A program made the translations under genes and the position numbers. A stretch of DNA of 64,000 nucleotides from Sclerodactyla briareus. Taxonomy: Eukaryota; Echinodermata; Holothuroidea; Dendrochirotida; Sclerodactylidae. Where the stretch lies: positions 186,001-250,000 of the forward strand of contig JAODTK010000478.1 in NCBI GenBank assembly GCA_026419785.1, written 5' to 3'. The notes below the pieces were generated by a model. It worked only from the letters and a program-made list of their open reading frames with translations, had not been told where the DNA came from and searched no databases. Of the stretch, positions 24,333 through 34,399 are shown one piece after another; the stretch's first letter is position 1, and each line of letters begins with the position of its first letter.

Positions 24333-25330
24333 TTTTTTTTGGGTTTTTTTTTTTTTTGAAAGTTGTAGTTGTACGCATTTTCCGTACCTACGTGCACCAT
24401 ACCGGGGCCGCTCAGCTAGCCGCGCCGCCTTGCTTGGGGGTCCATTGATTTTTTACTGGATTCTACTTAACCGGTAAGCCATCTCTACTCCGCGTTGGTC
24501 CCTTTGATCTTTCCAGTTTCATAGCGCGCTGGCAACGTTGGGCAGCTCGTCGAATCTCGTGGGCCCTTAGCTAGGAAATAGTTGTTTCGGTGTCTTTTAG
24601 AATGTTTTGGAAGCCGATTTTTTTGAGTCGCCGCTCGATCGCGATCGCGCTCGTCTAACAGAGTGGTCCACATTGCCTATTCATCGGCCGATTTCATTAC
24701 TTACGGATAGTTGCCATCCTATGCGCACCCACTTATAGTTGTTTACACGTCTCTAAATCACATGTTTTTACATAAATAAATTGAATTATTACTGCATTTC
24801 ACCCCGAGATTTACCGGGGCCAATTTTCAGTAGCTGATTGTGCCTTACTTACCATTGGCGCCGACGGGAATTTACCAGTGAGGGCTCCTAGGGAGGCTTA
24901 ACCACTCCTCGTTCTCTAAGGGGCGCCATGTCACATCTAAGCGGATCGCCACTATTGGCTGGCGCGGAACGTGCAAAAAAAATTCAGCAAACAGGCATCC
25001 CAATGGCATGTTTCTCGTTCATTTAAAATGGGGGCAGGATATTGCGCAATCTCAAGCGGTGCCAAAAAGTTTGAGTAAATTTTCTTGCAAATCACGTCCA
25101 TTGGGCCCCGCAAAACAACACTACTAAAATTGCGCGCGGGAGCGGCGTAAGTAGCCCAATTTTTTTTTGGGGGGGGGGAAGGAAGGAAGGGGGGAAAAAA
25201 AATCGACGAAAAAAATGTTAACTCAGTTGCTCAGTTAGTAAATTTGAGAGGTGGTAACTCTTTCACTTGCGCTTTGTCGAGCTCAAGTTCTCATATTATT
25301 TCATACAGTATCTTGTGGAACAATGCTCAC
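23280..25330. other. No recognisable gene; long T-rich tract
   Basis: 24302-24357 is almost pure T (runs of 30, 8 and 14 broken by G), which on the minus strand would be a poly(A) tail of a retroposed sequence, though no such body was recognised upstream on that strand. Two TTAGGG-like units lie at about 23768-23782. Confidence 0.4.
24934..24986 (+). repeat. Short dispersed element, copy 1
   Basis: It shares ATCTAAG-GGA-CGCCACTATTGG and GGCGCG-AACG with 54844-54898, ending in AAATTC in both. Outside about 55 bp the flanks differ. Confidence 0.55.
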
Positions 25331-25610
25331 TTCCAGGCCAGCTGTCAATGCAATCGGTGCGACATAGCACACCGAAAAACAATTAGTCCTTTTCAAAATA
25401 TAGTTTGTTTTACCTAATCTGAGTATGACATTCCACTGAAATTTTTGGATTCGCAGACGGGAGTTGATGCATGAGTGAAATATAGCACATCAACAATACC
25501 AGTCGCTTCTCGGAAATCATTTTGCGTTTCTCCTGCATTATCTTAGTAAAATCTTGGCATTTCAGTGGCTCGTTGATGCATCTGGTGCAAAATAGCAAAC
25601 TGAAACCAAG
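25330..25610. repeat. Degenerate tandem repeat, period about 115 bp
   Basis: A GTCAATGCAATCGGTGCGAC-ATAGCACACCGAA box at 25338 is repeated as GTTGATGCATGAGTGAAAT-ATAGCACATCAA at 25464 and GTTGATGCATCTGGTGCAAA-ATAGCAAACTGAA at 25573. The spacing is 126 and 109 bp. The parts between are only weakly similar. Confidence 0.45.
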
Positions 25611-26070
25611 CCGGGACCGCGCTGGAAGACCAGCTGGGGGTGGGTTACGGAGCTATGAGAGGTACAGATCCGGCCTCCTTGGGCGAATTTGCGAAATCAC
25701 TTGTTCAAAACGTTTTCTGGGGGCCGTAGTTGCTTCCACCATCCGGGCCTCATAGCTTTTCCCCATTCCTCTTCGGAAACTGTGACTATCATCCTTTCTG
25801 ATTTGGTTCAATTAATATTTGAGGACGTCCTTTTTGATGATTTTACAAAGTCGGTCGCGCCCAATAGTTACGCCTATCATTACGGCGACACATAGACTAC
25901 CAGGCTGTTCAAAAGGAAATAATTTAATTAACACGGCGCGATTGTTGCGGCCCCGTATATACAGCTTTACTCAGCCAAATACGAAGTTGTTTTAATTATG
26001 TGCGATTCATAATTAACCGACATTATGACATGATATATCATTAGGCGGGCCCACATATTTAGCGTGGCAT

Positions 26071-27665
26071 CAGTGGAGTAGCCAGGATCAGCGGCAAGGG
26101 GTTACACAAAACTTTCCCTGGAGGGGTCCACACAACTCTCATAGCGAAAAAGTTCGCGAACACTTGGTCAATCCTTCTCGGTAATTGGAAGACGATTTTC
26201 TCAGGAACATTCATAATATTAATATTTGAGACATGAAATCACATTATATTACAGAGCGCCCAAATCCCTGCGACCCGTTGGACATTGTGGGAGCTTTGGA
26301 AGAGCTTTGTGCATCTAAATGCGTGACCGCATGATAAATGCCCCCACACACCTTGCAGGTTCGTCAGCCTCGCCAACTTATGGAGCGATCAGGGAGGGAA
26401 ACGAAATTTTCGGAAGGGGGGAAAAGATCAAAGAGGACGAGATGTCAGGGGACCCGCTATGGGGACCACGGGAGAAAGCCCGGTGGGGGGGTTCCTGGAG
26501 ATGGCAGTATTATTCGGGAAATATACAATAAACGAGATCTCACCTGAGGGAATACTGTTATTTTTCAATGGTCTTCAAACCAGATTTAGGTTTTTAATTA
26601 TCCGCTCTCTATAGTCCCTCTCAAAAACCGAGGAGGGGGAGACCGAAGGAAAGACTGAAGTCGGAGGGCTCATCCCGTCACCTCATTCCCCCTGTAGTGC
26701 GGCCCACTGGCACTGGAATTTTGTTTTTTCGTAGGTCGTGGTCAAATCATTCCTGGTTTGGTTCATATTCCGAAGAAAAAAATGGCAATATATTAGGCCA
26801 CTACATGCAACTGTGTGAAGCCGATTCATCTCAATAATATTGATCCAAGACAGGATACACCAAATTCCCGATCTTTCACATCCCGTCGCTAATCGGAACT
26901 ACATGGCCAAAACGCTGCTTTTCGGCTACTCATAGGGAAGTTTTCAACTTCCTTCAACAATTGATGACGTCTATGGCAGATAGCACCTAGAAAACCAAAA
27001 TTTGCTCTCTCTATCTCTCTCTCTTCGGTAGGAAAATATATTATACACGCGGAGGGTGGAGGACAATGCGACGCTGGACTTGCCTGAAAAGAGCGATATT
27101 GGCAGAATGGCAATAGGTTGGGCCGATTCCCGCTGGGGGCCCCTGGGGGTCAAAGCTTTGTCGTATGTTGTGTTTGAGGGGGGGGGGCAGGGTGAGGGGG
27201 GGGGGGAGGGGGGAAGGGTGAAGGGTTGCCGCCCAGCGGGGAGCCAGGGGCTGACCCATCTTCGGCGGGGAGCCCGGGTGGGTACGTAAATTTACCACGC
27301 CCCGACGAGGGCCTATTTCCCCAACAATATGAGTATTTTCAACCTTCTTTATAGCGAAAACTCATATATTAGACCCAGAATTTTCGCGGCGCTTTCGCTC
27401 GCCGCAATCTTTCATCATATTTCCTCGCTAAGTTCAAGATCAGAGTATTCGACCTTCCGTCTCCCTACAGACTTACAATAATGGCAGATATAGATAGGAT
27501 ACACAAGTCCTATGAATCTTTCAAAGGTCCCGCAACCCAAGGGCGCAGCACTTGGGGCGGGGGTCATGAACCCCAAACTTTTGGGAAGGCCTCCATACAT
27601 AATTAATCCTGGCGCCACCACTGGGGAGCGTGTCCCCGTGACCCTCCACCCGAACTACGCCACTG
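26071..27665. mobile_element. Candidate terminal-inverted-repeat (hAT-like) element remnant
   Basis: The left end begins CAGTGGAGTAGCCAGG (26071) and the right end is CTACGCCACTG (27655-27665), whose reverse complement is CAGTGGCGTAG. CAG starts and an imperfect 8-bp flanking pair (CGTGGCAT at 26063-26070, GTTTGCAT at 27666-27673) fit hAT elements weakly. The interior has no transposase and is rich in G runs (27180-27290). A second end-like motif (reverse complement CAGTGGTGGCGCCAGG, 27608-27623) sits inside the right end, so this may be nested or chance pairing of two solo ends. Confidence 0.35.
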
Positions 27666-27669
27666 GTTT

Positions 27670-29520
27670 GCATAATTGTATGTGCATTCGATGTCCCCTG
27701 CTGGTCGCACTGTATGGGCAGAAAGTTGCCTCTTGTTCTTTACATGATGAAGTTAGTAACGCTGGAGCCATGTGTTATATACATTTGCGTATGGACCAAC
27801 CCATCCCCCCCCCCCCCCCCTCCCCCAATCTTAGAGCTTTGCCCACAATTGGCATTTCTGGAAGTGAAATGTGCTAGCGAATCTATCTTATTTACTGCAT
27901 GTCATTTTCATTAGAGGTTGTGACACAATATGGGAACTGAAGAGTTACGAGATTTGTGTAGATGATTCGAATAGTCATATCATAGTAGATATCATAATAG
28001 GGACCCAGTGGAGGTCCTGTTGTCACATCATGTCCTCTGACCAGGGTAAAGTAGTAGAAAGGTAATAATTTTTGACAAAAAAAAAAAAAATCCAATCCCC
28101 CACCACCACCCGGGGTGGGGGCCATATCAGCTTACTCTGTCATGGAAGAGGGCCCAGGCCTCTCGCCCTGGCACACAATCTTACTTGCGAGTGATCCTAG
28201 TTTAAAAGTTGAGCCCACGTACCGAGCCCCGACCCATAACCGTCCTTCACCAAACAGGTGACTAGTGACTTGATGACAACAACATGGATGATTCAGTCCC
28301 CAAAAGTTGTGAGCTGGGTTATTTAGGCATGTACTGCAGATAAGGGGGGGGGGGGGACCTTGGGAGGTGCATTTTGAGCCATATTCCCCAATGGAATCCT
28401 GGATTCCTGGAGTGCAGTGCCTTCCTGTAAAGCAACTGATCCCCCAACTGAACAGTCTGGCGAGTCACTGATTTCGAAAGGGTCGCAACCCCTCACCCTC
28501 ATTCGCCCGCCGGCTACACTCCAAACCAGCTGTTCATTCCACATTCCGCACCTTTTACATTTACAATCTGGTTTGCATTTTGATTAATGCCTATAATCGC
28601 AGGTGAACGTTTTCAGGCTACTATAAGTCGGCTATAGAACAACAACAATCAAACAGTAGCCTACATCTTCATTAGCCCTAAGTTCCTTGGCCCAATGAAT
28701 CATTAATTACACCAGCGACTGATAATGTTTTTCCTCTGTTGTGTGAACTTCCCTACAAATCCCCCAGGGGAGCCGTCAGTGATTGTACTGATCAGATTTG
28801 TCGTACCTTCAAATATTTGAGCTCATCCGTGAAAGAAAAAACGGCATCAGGCCGAAATCGAAATCCCAGCCATGTCGACCGTACGGCTCGTACGGAACAA
28901 GATTGCGAATTCTTGCACGAGCACCAGTTTAGCGATAATTAATCAGAGGACGTTGTAGGCGTTGTATACTGCTAGTCTGTGATCACTTCGATACTCTATA
29001 ACGTGAGAACACAATTCATAGTGTCAGTATATGCACACAGACCTAACGGCAGCACTAGTCGAGATCAAATGGCTAGAGGACTATCTATTGGAGTATTGTA
29101 CAATAATAGACTGAGTAAAAACTGACAAACGAGGAAATGTCACTCAAATGCACGGAGAGGCCTAATGTTAACGTCCCACTGTACAACACAACACAGTTAA
29201 TATAACACTAATGTAGGGGCAAGTACTTAGGCTAGTGTGAGTACGAAGCCATGTCCGATTCAGTCAAATAATAAACCATTTTGTGAAGTATTCTCCGACT
29301 TAGCCGTGTGAGGCCTATCAGGGCGCATTGAATTATCTAATTTTTATTCGTAATTGATCAGAATCAGCACGCCTCGTTAACATGACATTGTTCCCATTAC
29401 TTACCGAATCGTGAATAACGAGAACACAGAACTCCAGGCAAGAGGCAGACTGGCCGATTCACGATGCGGTCGGCCGATACAGTTGACATGTAGACTCGGA
29501 TCGGATCGGCCGATTGGAAA
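27670..29520. other. No recognisable gene
   Basis: C-run at about 27806-27821, A-run at 28078-28090 and G-run at 28345-28357. Open frames are under 125 codons and do not carry known domains. Confidence 0.4.
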
Positions 29521-29528
29521 AAGAAAGA

Positions 29529-29609
29529 GTGGTCACACTGCCGATTTCTTCCGATTTCGTGACTAGTCGGCGACTCATGAATCGGGCTTAGAACGGTCAG
29601 TGTGACCAC
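29529..29609. repeat. Short element bounded by 12-bp perfect inverted repeats
   Basis: GTGGTCACACTG at 29529-29540 is the exact reverse complement of CAGTGTGACCAC at 29598-29609. The interior repeats CCGATTTC twice. It could be a small MITE or a long hairpin; no target-site duplication is obvious. Confidence 0.5.
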
Positions 29610-29929
29610 GGCTTTAGGTAATTAACTGATGGGACGCTCCCGGTGTGTCTGGGTGAAATTGTGGCCTACTTGTGGTTGTTTTAATGAAGCGAGGTGGTGG
29701 TCGTCTGATGTGTTTGGTCGGCTAGCGATGCATACCGACGCACGGTTAGGGGGCAACGACCATTGGCTACTGGACGACAGGTGTTGAATATGCAGTAAAA
29801 TTCATGAATATTCAATGTAAATCTTTAATTATTCATAGTGTTGTATAACTATCATGTCATGAAATTAATAGCAGGTGTTCCATAGGCAGGGGTTCTTATT
29901 AATTCGAAAGGAAGGGAAATCCTTTCACG

Positions 29930-29995
29930 CGCTGTTGTGGCGGGTCATGTTCCTCATTAGACTTGTAATGTAACGATAAGGAGTTCGAATCCCCC
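29930..29995 (+). repeat. tRNA-like segment with B box
   Basis: GAGTTCGAATCCC at 29981-29993 is a B-box match. Upstream, CATTA (29955) and TAATG (29966) can pair as an anticodon-like stem around a loop containing TTG. The acceptor stem is not visible, and the sequence runs into a C-run. A tRNA-derived SINE head is likelier than a working tRNA gene. Confidence 0.35.
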
Positions 29996-30748
29996 CCCAA
30001 GCAGCTGACCGTTCTTTCCCACTCTTGATGGTAGGAATTACCCATGACGTCATTCCGGGCACTGATTCTGCAATTCGAATACATATTGAGTAATCGAGTC
30101 ATGATTATGGATCGATACGGGCGGAATAATGAGGAATAAGTCATTTTTATGAATCCGGATAGGCAGCACAGAAATAACGAGAACTAAGTATAATGGATTG
30201 AGAGAGGAGGACATGCTGACCGCTAGTCATTATGATGACCGGGGATAGGCGGGATCCGAGCAACTAAGTCCTATTAGAACTCCCAAATAGACGAATAATG
30301 AGGGGAGGAAATGAAAGAAGTTATTACGCCATGAGACGGTGGAATAATGATGAACTGAGGAACTCATTATTACCGGCACTGGAAAATGGACGGGGGTTAA
30401 CGAAAGATGCCGTTGAAACAGTCACGGGAGTTCTCCTGTTGGTGAGAGAATACTGCAATTCTCATGTTCGGGAGAGAATATGTATGGCCAATAATACAGA
30501 TAGAATATTCATGTTGAGACGTTAGATCAACAACAGTCGTTCCCAGCTAATGACACCCTTGCGCTGTTGCGTAAATTTAAATTTATGTCCATAAACTACA
30601 CGTAACAACCCGTGTGTTTCCTAGATGACACGATGCACTACATCAATGTCAACTCCTCTTTAGCAAACGCACAGGTTTCATCACAACGAACTGCTGTCCC
30701 GAAGACTGTGATGAATGTAATCCCAAAAATAATACCAAACGAGGATTG

Positions 30749-31121
30749 GGCGCGCAGCGGTAGTAGAGCGTTCGGCCTTCGAACCCGGTCGGGTCATACC
30801 AAGACTTTGAATGGAACCTGTTGCCTCTCGCTGGCGTTCAGCACAAGGGGATTGAGCAGGGACAACGAGGGGCTAGGCATTGCGAGTTGCCACCCGCGTG
30901 TTGATTACCCTCACCCCACAGTTAAGGTACCGCCAAGAGGCATTGCCGATTCCGGTACCTGGTGAAGGATTCGCAGCTGACAATTGGGTGCAGTGTCCAT
31001 GTTGCACAAGTGCTGGCCTAGAATAGGATCGTTCTCTGCTCGGCAAGTATTCGAAAAAAAACAAAAAAACAAAAAAAAACAAAACAAAACAAAAACAACA
31101 ACAAACAAACAAACAAAACAA
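30749..31121 (+). mobile_element. tRNA-derived SINE with A-rich tail
   Basis: The 5' part CGCGCAGCGGTAGTAGAGCG, then TTCGGCCTTCGAACCCGG, is a tRNA-like head with an A-box-like stretch and an anticodon-arm-like CCTTCGA; the B box seems deleted. The body continues GGGTCATACCAAGACTTTGA, then ACCTGTTGCCTCTCGC and GCGTTCAGCA, which I recall from SINEs of marine invertebrates. It ends in an A-rich AAAAAC/AAAC tail at 31052-31121. Transcription would be by RNA polymerase III, and movement would depend on LINE enzymes. The lost B box suggests a dead copy. Confidence 0.6.
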
Positions 31122-31124
31122 ACG

Positions 31125-31655
31125 GAAGAGTCTATTCTTATTCACATATCTCGAGGAATTACATGACAACTATCAATCCAAACACAGCTTTCTCGTAGCT
31201 GGGACAACAGGGATTCTCACTATGCAATGTGAAAATTGAAGTTTCAGACTGGAATGATTTTCAAGAGAGGTGGAAATGAATGTCTCCTACATATTTTCAC
31301 ATGGGAGAACGTTGCATTGTGGGAACATACAATATGGTAGAATCATGATTATCAAATTTCATAAACAGGAGATAATAGGAGAATCTCCGGACTGTTAGAA
31401 GTCTGGCGCAAATGGCGATATCATGGGTTTCGTCCACGCTTTATTGGCGATAAAAACGAGCAACTGTTCTATTATGTGGCTTGGAAACATAGGTTGAATA
31501 ATGACTTCTAGGTCGGTTTCGCTTATAAGATTTAGTATCACAACGGAGTTAAAGCCAGCATAATTTTTTTTGGCGCATCGGCGTTCCATACGTATCAGCC
31601 TCATTCACTTCACATGTGCAGGAGGACCCTTTAACCAATCGGTTGATGTGCCTAA
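31125..31655. other. No recognisable gene
   Basis: One 69-codon minus frame (31395-31604) has no recognisable domain. A short imperfect palindrome lies around 31311-31323. Confidence 0.35.
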
Positions 31656-31659
31656 TTCT

Positions 31660-31880
31660 TTTTTCCCCCATTCGAAGGATTCATATTTTCTGAACGTGGC
31701 GATACCAAACAAAGTGCAATATTTCTTCTATAATGATATTTCGGTGTCCACGGTAAAAGTATTGAAAGTCTTCTGTAAAATATGCTTGACCTAAATATGG
31801 GGCGATTTTTAGCGGAGAGGAAAAAACTATTCAGGGTTACTCATCCATTTTAACGCCCGTGTGCTACTATGACTTGAAGA
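31660..31880 (+). repeat. Dispersed repeat, copy 2 (copy 1 at 13.16 kb)
   Basis: It is collinear with 13160-13460: GATTCATATTTTCTGAACGT, GGCGATACCAAACA, CCTAAATATGGGGCG, CTATTCAGGGTT, CATTTTAACGCCCGTGTGCT. It is shorter by about 80 bp in the middle. Confidence 0.6.
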
Positions 31881-32089
31881 GTCTCATTGCCGCCTCCTCT
31901 CACAGTGGGAATCCCTTCACATATCGGGGATCACCGTGGGGGCATTCAAAAGGATGCATTCGTAACCTTGGTATTTTTTTTTTTTACTATGACTTTACTA
32001 ATCAAGTCAGACCAGCTCCATTTAGGTAATCAATGTCAGAACTTGTCACAAGCCTGTAGGCTTTGGGGAGGTGAGGCTTGACTATTGTA

Positions 32090-32345
32090 ATGCTTGTCTA
32101 CAGAGGCTTTAGAATCAGTGTTCATGTTGTCGGGATTTGGAACAAGCTGTCACCCAATATTAAGTGTGAGTCTGTTGAGAGCTGGACGAACTCTCGAAGT
32201 CTTTTTCTCTATACATTGTAATTTCCTTTTCTTCGTATCGTATATTATGTCAGTGTTATAGCGTTCCTAAGTTATATTATTATTATGAGTTATTATATAT
32301 AGTATATCTATTATATTATTATTATATTATTATTATATTATAATG
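32090..32345 (+). repeat. LINE 3' end with ATT-rich tail, copy 1
   Basis: The sequence around 32135-32160 reads GIWNKLSPNIK, the WN-LP end motif of CR1-like ORF2. Then GTAATTTCC-TTCTTCGTA, TCAGTGT-ATAGCGTT-CTAAG and a TATTAT-rich tail (32270-32345) follow. The same order occurs at 50240-50515, so both are 5'-truncated copies of one LINE family. Confidence 0.6.
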
Positions 32346-32349
32346 AATT

Positions 32350-33050
32350 ATGTTTGGTAATATGCATTATTGTCAGGGGCCACCAGGCTTTGGACAGGCA
32401 TGGAAAACAGTTGGTTCCGCGTGTTCCTTCACTGGCGTCAACAATCGGTTCAATCCCTACAGATGACATAAGTGAGTTGGGAGGCTTACAACACCCACCA
32501 ATCTATTATTATGCAACACATTAACATATCTAATTCGGTTGAAGCATAATAACAATAAAGGCTTGTAAGAGTTGTTCATTGCGTTCGTTTATTTAGTTAG
32601 AAAATGATGTCTTAATCGAAACATCGTCATAGCTACTATGACTATGGCATCTATTCTATTAGTTGATGTCAATTAGGTAACTGTCAGTCACATATTTACC
32701 TACGGGATGTGAACCTCGCGGATACTTCGTTATGGGATGCTCAGAAATATGTATAAACCCAAGTAGTTATTTGCAGGCCTCACGAGCACCGCCCTCTCCC
32801 CTAACAGTCGTACGTCCCTTCCTAGTTGCCTATAGGACCAAGTGAAACAGACGAATTCTTTCAATTGAAGTGAAGAGGTGGTTAGGCAGGATCTATTGTT
32901 TTCAAATCATATCTAAACTGCTTCCACTTGTCACCAGATTCCAAAATTTGCCCTAGGTGATGAGTTCCCTCCCTTTTAGACCTTCGCATTCACCTAGACG
33001 AGGTCAGTGGAGTACGCAGAGGCGGGGTGGCTAGGGGTCAGAACTCCCCT
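32350..33050. other. No recognisable gene
   Basis: No open frame of note and no repeat recognised, apart from a CAGTGGAGTACGCAGAGGCG motif at 33005-33024 that resembles transposon ends. Confidence 0.35.
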
Positions 33051-33053
33051 ATG

Positions 33054-34398
33054 CAGGGGGCGTAGCCAGCCCCTGTAGACCGGGTGGGCGAAGTTATGGA
33101 CATTTCCCCAAACTTCAATATTACTGCAATCTAAGCGAAGCGTGACGACAGTTAGCGCAGTGGCTTCAAAAAGTACTACTAGATCATCGGACATGGCAGC
33201 AGATACTTCTCGGCCTCACAATGACACAGATCATTTTCTATGACGTTTCTAACAGTTAGCAGTCCAAACATGAATATGGAATTGAGTGGATGTCTGCATG
33301 ACTGAGCCGAAGAATGTATTACTCTTGCAAAAGAGAAAACAAACAAAATATGCAGGGGGGAAAAAAGGTACCAGGTCATCTGGCTTTTTATTAAATGTTG
33401 CATCATTTGACCCTGTGAGAACTGCCTCATTCTCCCAATTTGATGTGATGTAGGAGTCGACACTGCTGTTTGCTTAGCGTTGAGGAGGCCAAATATTTCT
33501 CTGTTCCATTGCTGAAAAACTGCAGAACGATCTGTCGAAACAAAAAAGATAATGGGGTGAAAAATGAAATCAACAGAAACCTCATTCTGGCCACTGTATG
33601 CACTTTTCGACAAGAAACGGGCTGTTGCTCAATTAGGTACAGTCCGATCATAATACCGAGTGCCAGAAAAGAAAATTCATGAATTTGTCAAATCCAGTGA
33701 GTTTACCGAGCCGATTTGATTTTATTGATACCATTTCCAGGCGCAGCGAAAAGCAGCAGAAATAGATTGTCTTTTTTTTCCCTCTTGTATTTACAGTCTT
33801 CATCTGTTCTTATTCCCGTTATCCTTTCCCTCTTCATTTTCCGTTACCCTTTTTCTGTTTTACCCTCTCTTCCCTTCCTTACTCCCCTTCGACATTCCCA
33901 CTCGTGTTCTCCTTCCCTCTTTTCATTTAGAAGTATGTCCGTATGTCTCTAATTCACTCCCCTGTTTTTCTTTCTTTTCTATTGCCTGATTTCACTCGTC
34001 TTTCTCACGTGGACTTGGCGCCCCATCCCCTTCTTAGTTGTAATTTTGTCCTCTTTTCATTTTCTAGTAAATTTCTAGTTCTCTCCGTTTTCCCCTTACT
34101 TTACCTCGGTTTCACGATTTTTTCCTTTCTGTTTTTTCTTTCCCTTCTCTTCCCTTTTCCCTCTCCTTGACATAGTCCCACTTCTTTGTTGGAGCTTCTC
34201 ATCTCCATCCCCATTTCCCTCCTTTTCATTAATTCGCCCTCTTTCCTTTCTCCCTTTTTCTCCTACCTTTTTTTATTTTCCCCTCCTATTTTTGTTCCTT
34301 CTTTTTCTCCCCTTTTTTCCCTTCCTGTCCACATTTCCCCACCCTTTTCCTTCAGGTGGCAACCCGCACACCCTGCTCACCTGCTGGCTACGCCACGA
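33054..34398. mobile_element. Candidate terminal-inverted-repeat element
   Basis: GGCGTAGCCAGC at 33059-33070 and GCTGGCTACGCC at 34383-34394 are exact inverted repeats. Beyond them, the next about 25 bp inward are also similar when one end is reversed (shared GGGTG-GCG). The left end extends outward to CAGGGGGCGTAG at 33054. No clear target-site duplication was found and no transposase is encoded. The interior contains a 144-codon minus frame (33179-33613) without recognisable domain and a long pyrimidine tract (33770-34360). Confidence 0.42.
33770..34360. repeat. Pyrimidine-rich (CT) tract of about 590 bp
   Basis: The plus strand is overwhelmingly C and T (TTTCCCTC, CCTTTTCC and similar words), which keeps several frames open and explains Ser/Leu/Phe-rich short frames at 33716-34437. 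It is not coding. Confidence 0.7.
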
Positions 34399-34399
34399 C

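Noticed and set aside
24151..24378. Lys-rich minus frame of 75 codons
   Set aside because: Translation of the long T tract in reverse; not a protein.
29930..29995. Functional tRNA gene
   Set aside because: B box and a possible anticodon stem only; no acceptor or D-arm pairing visible.
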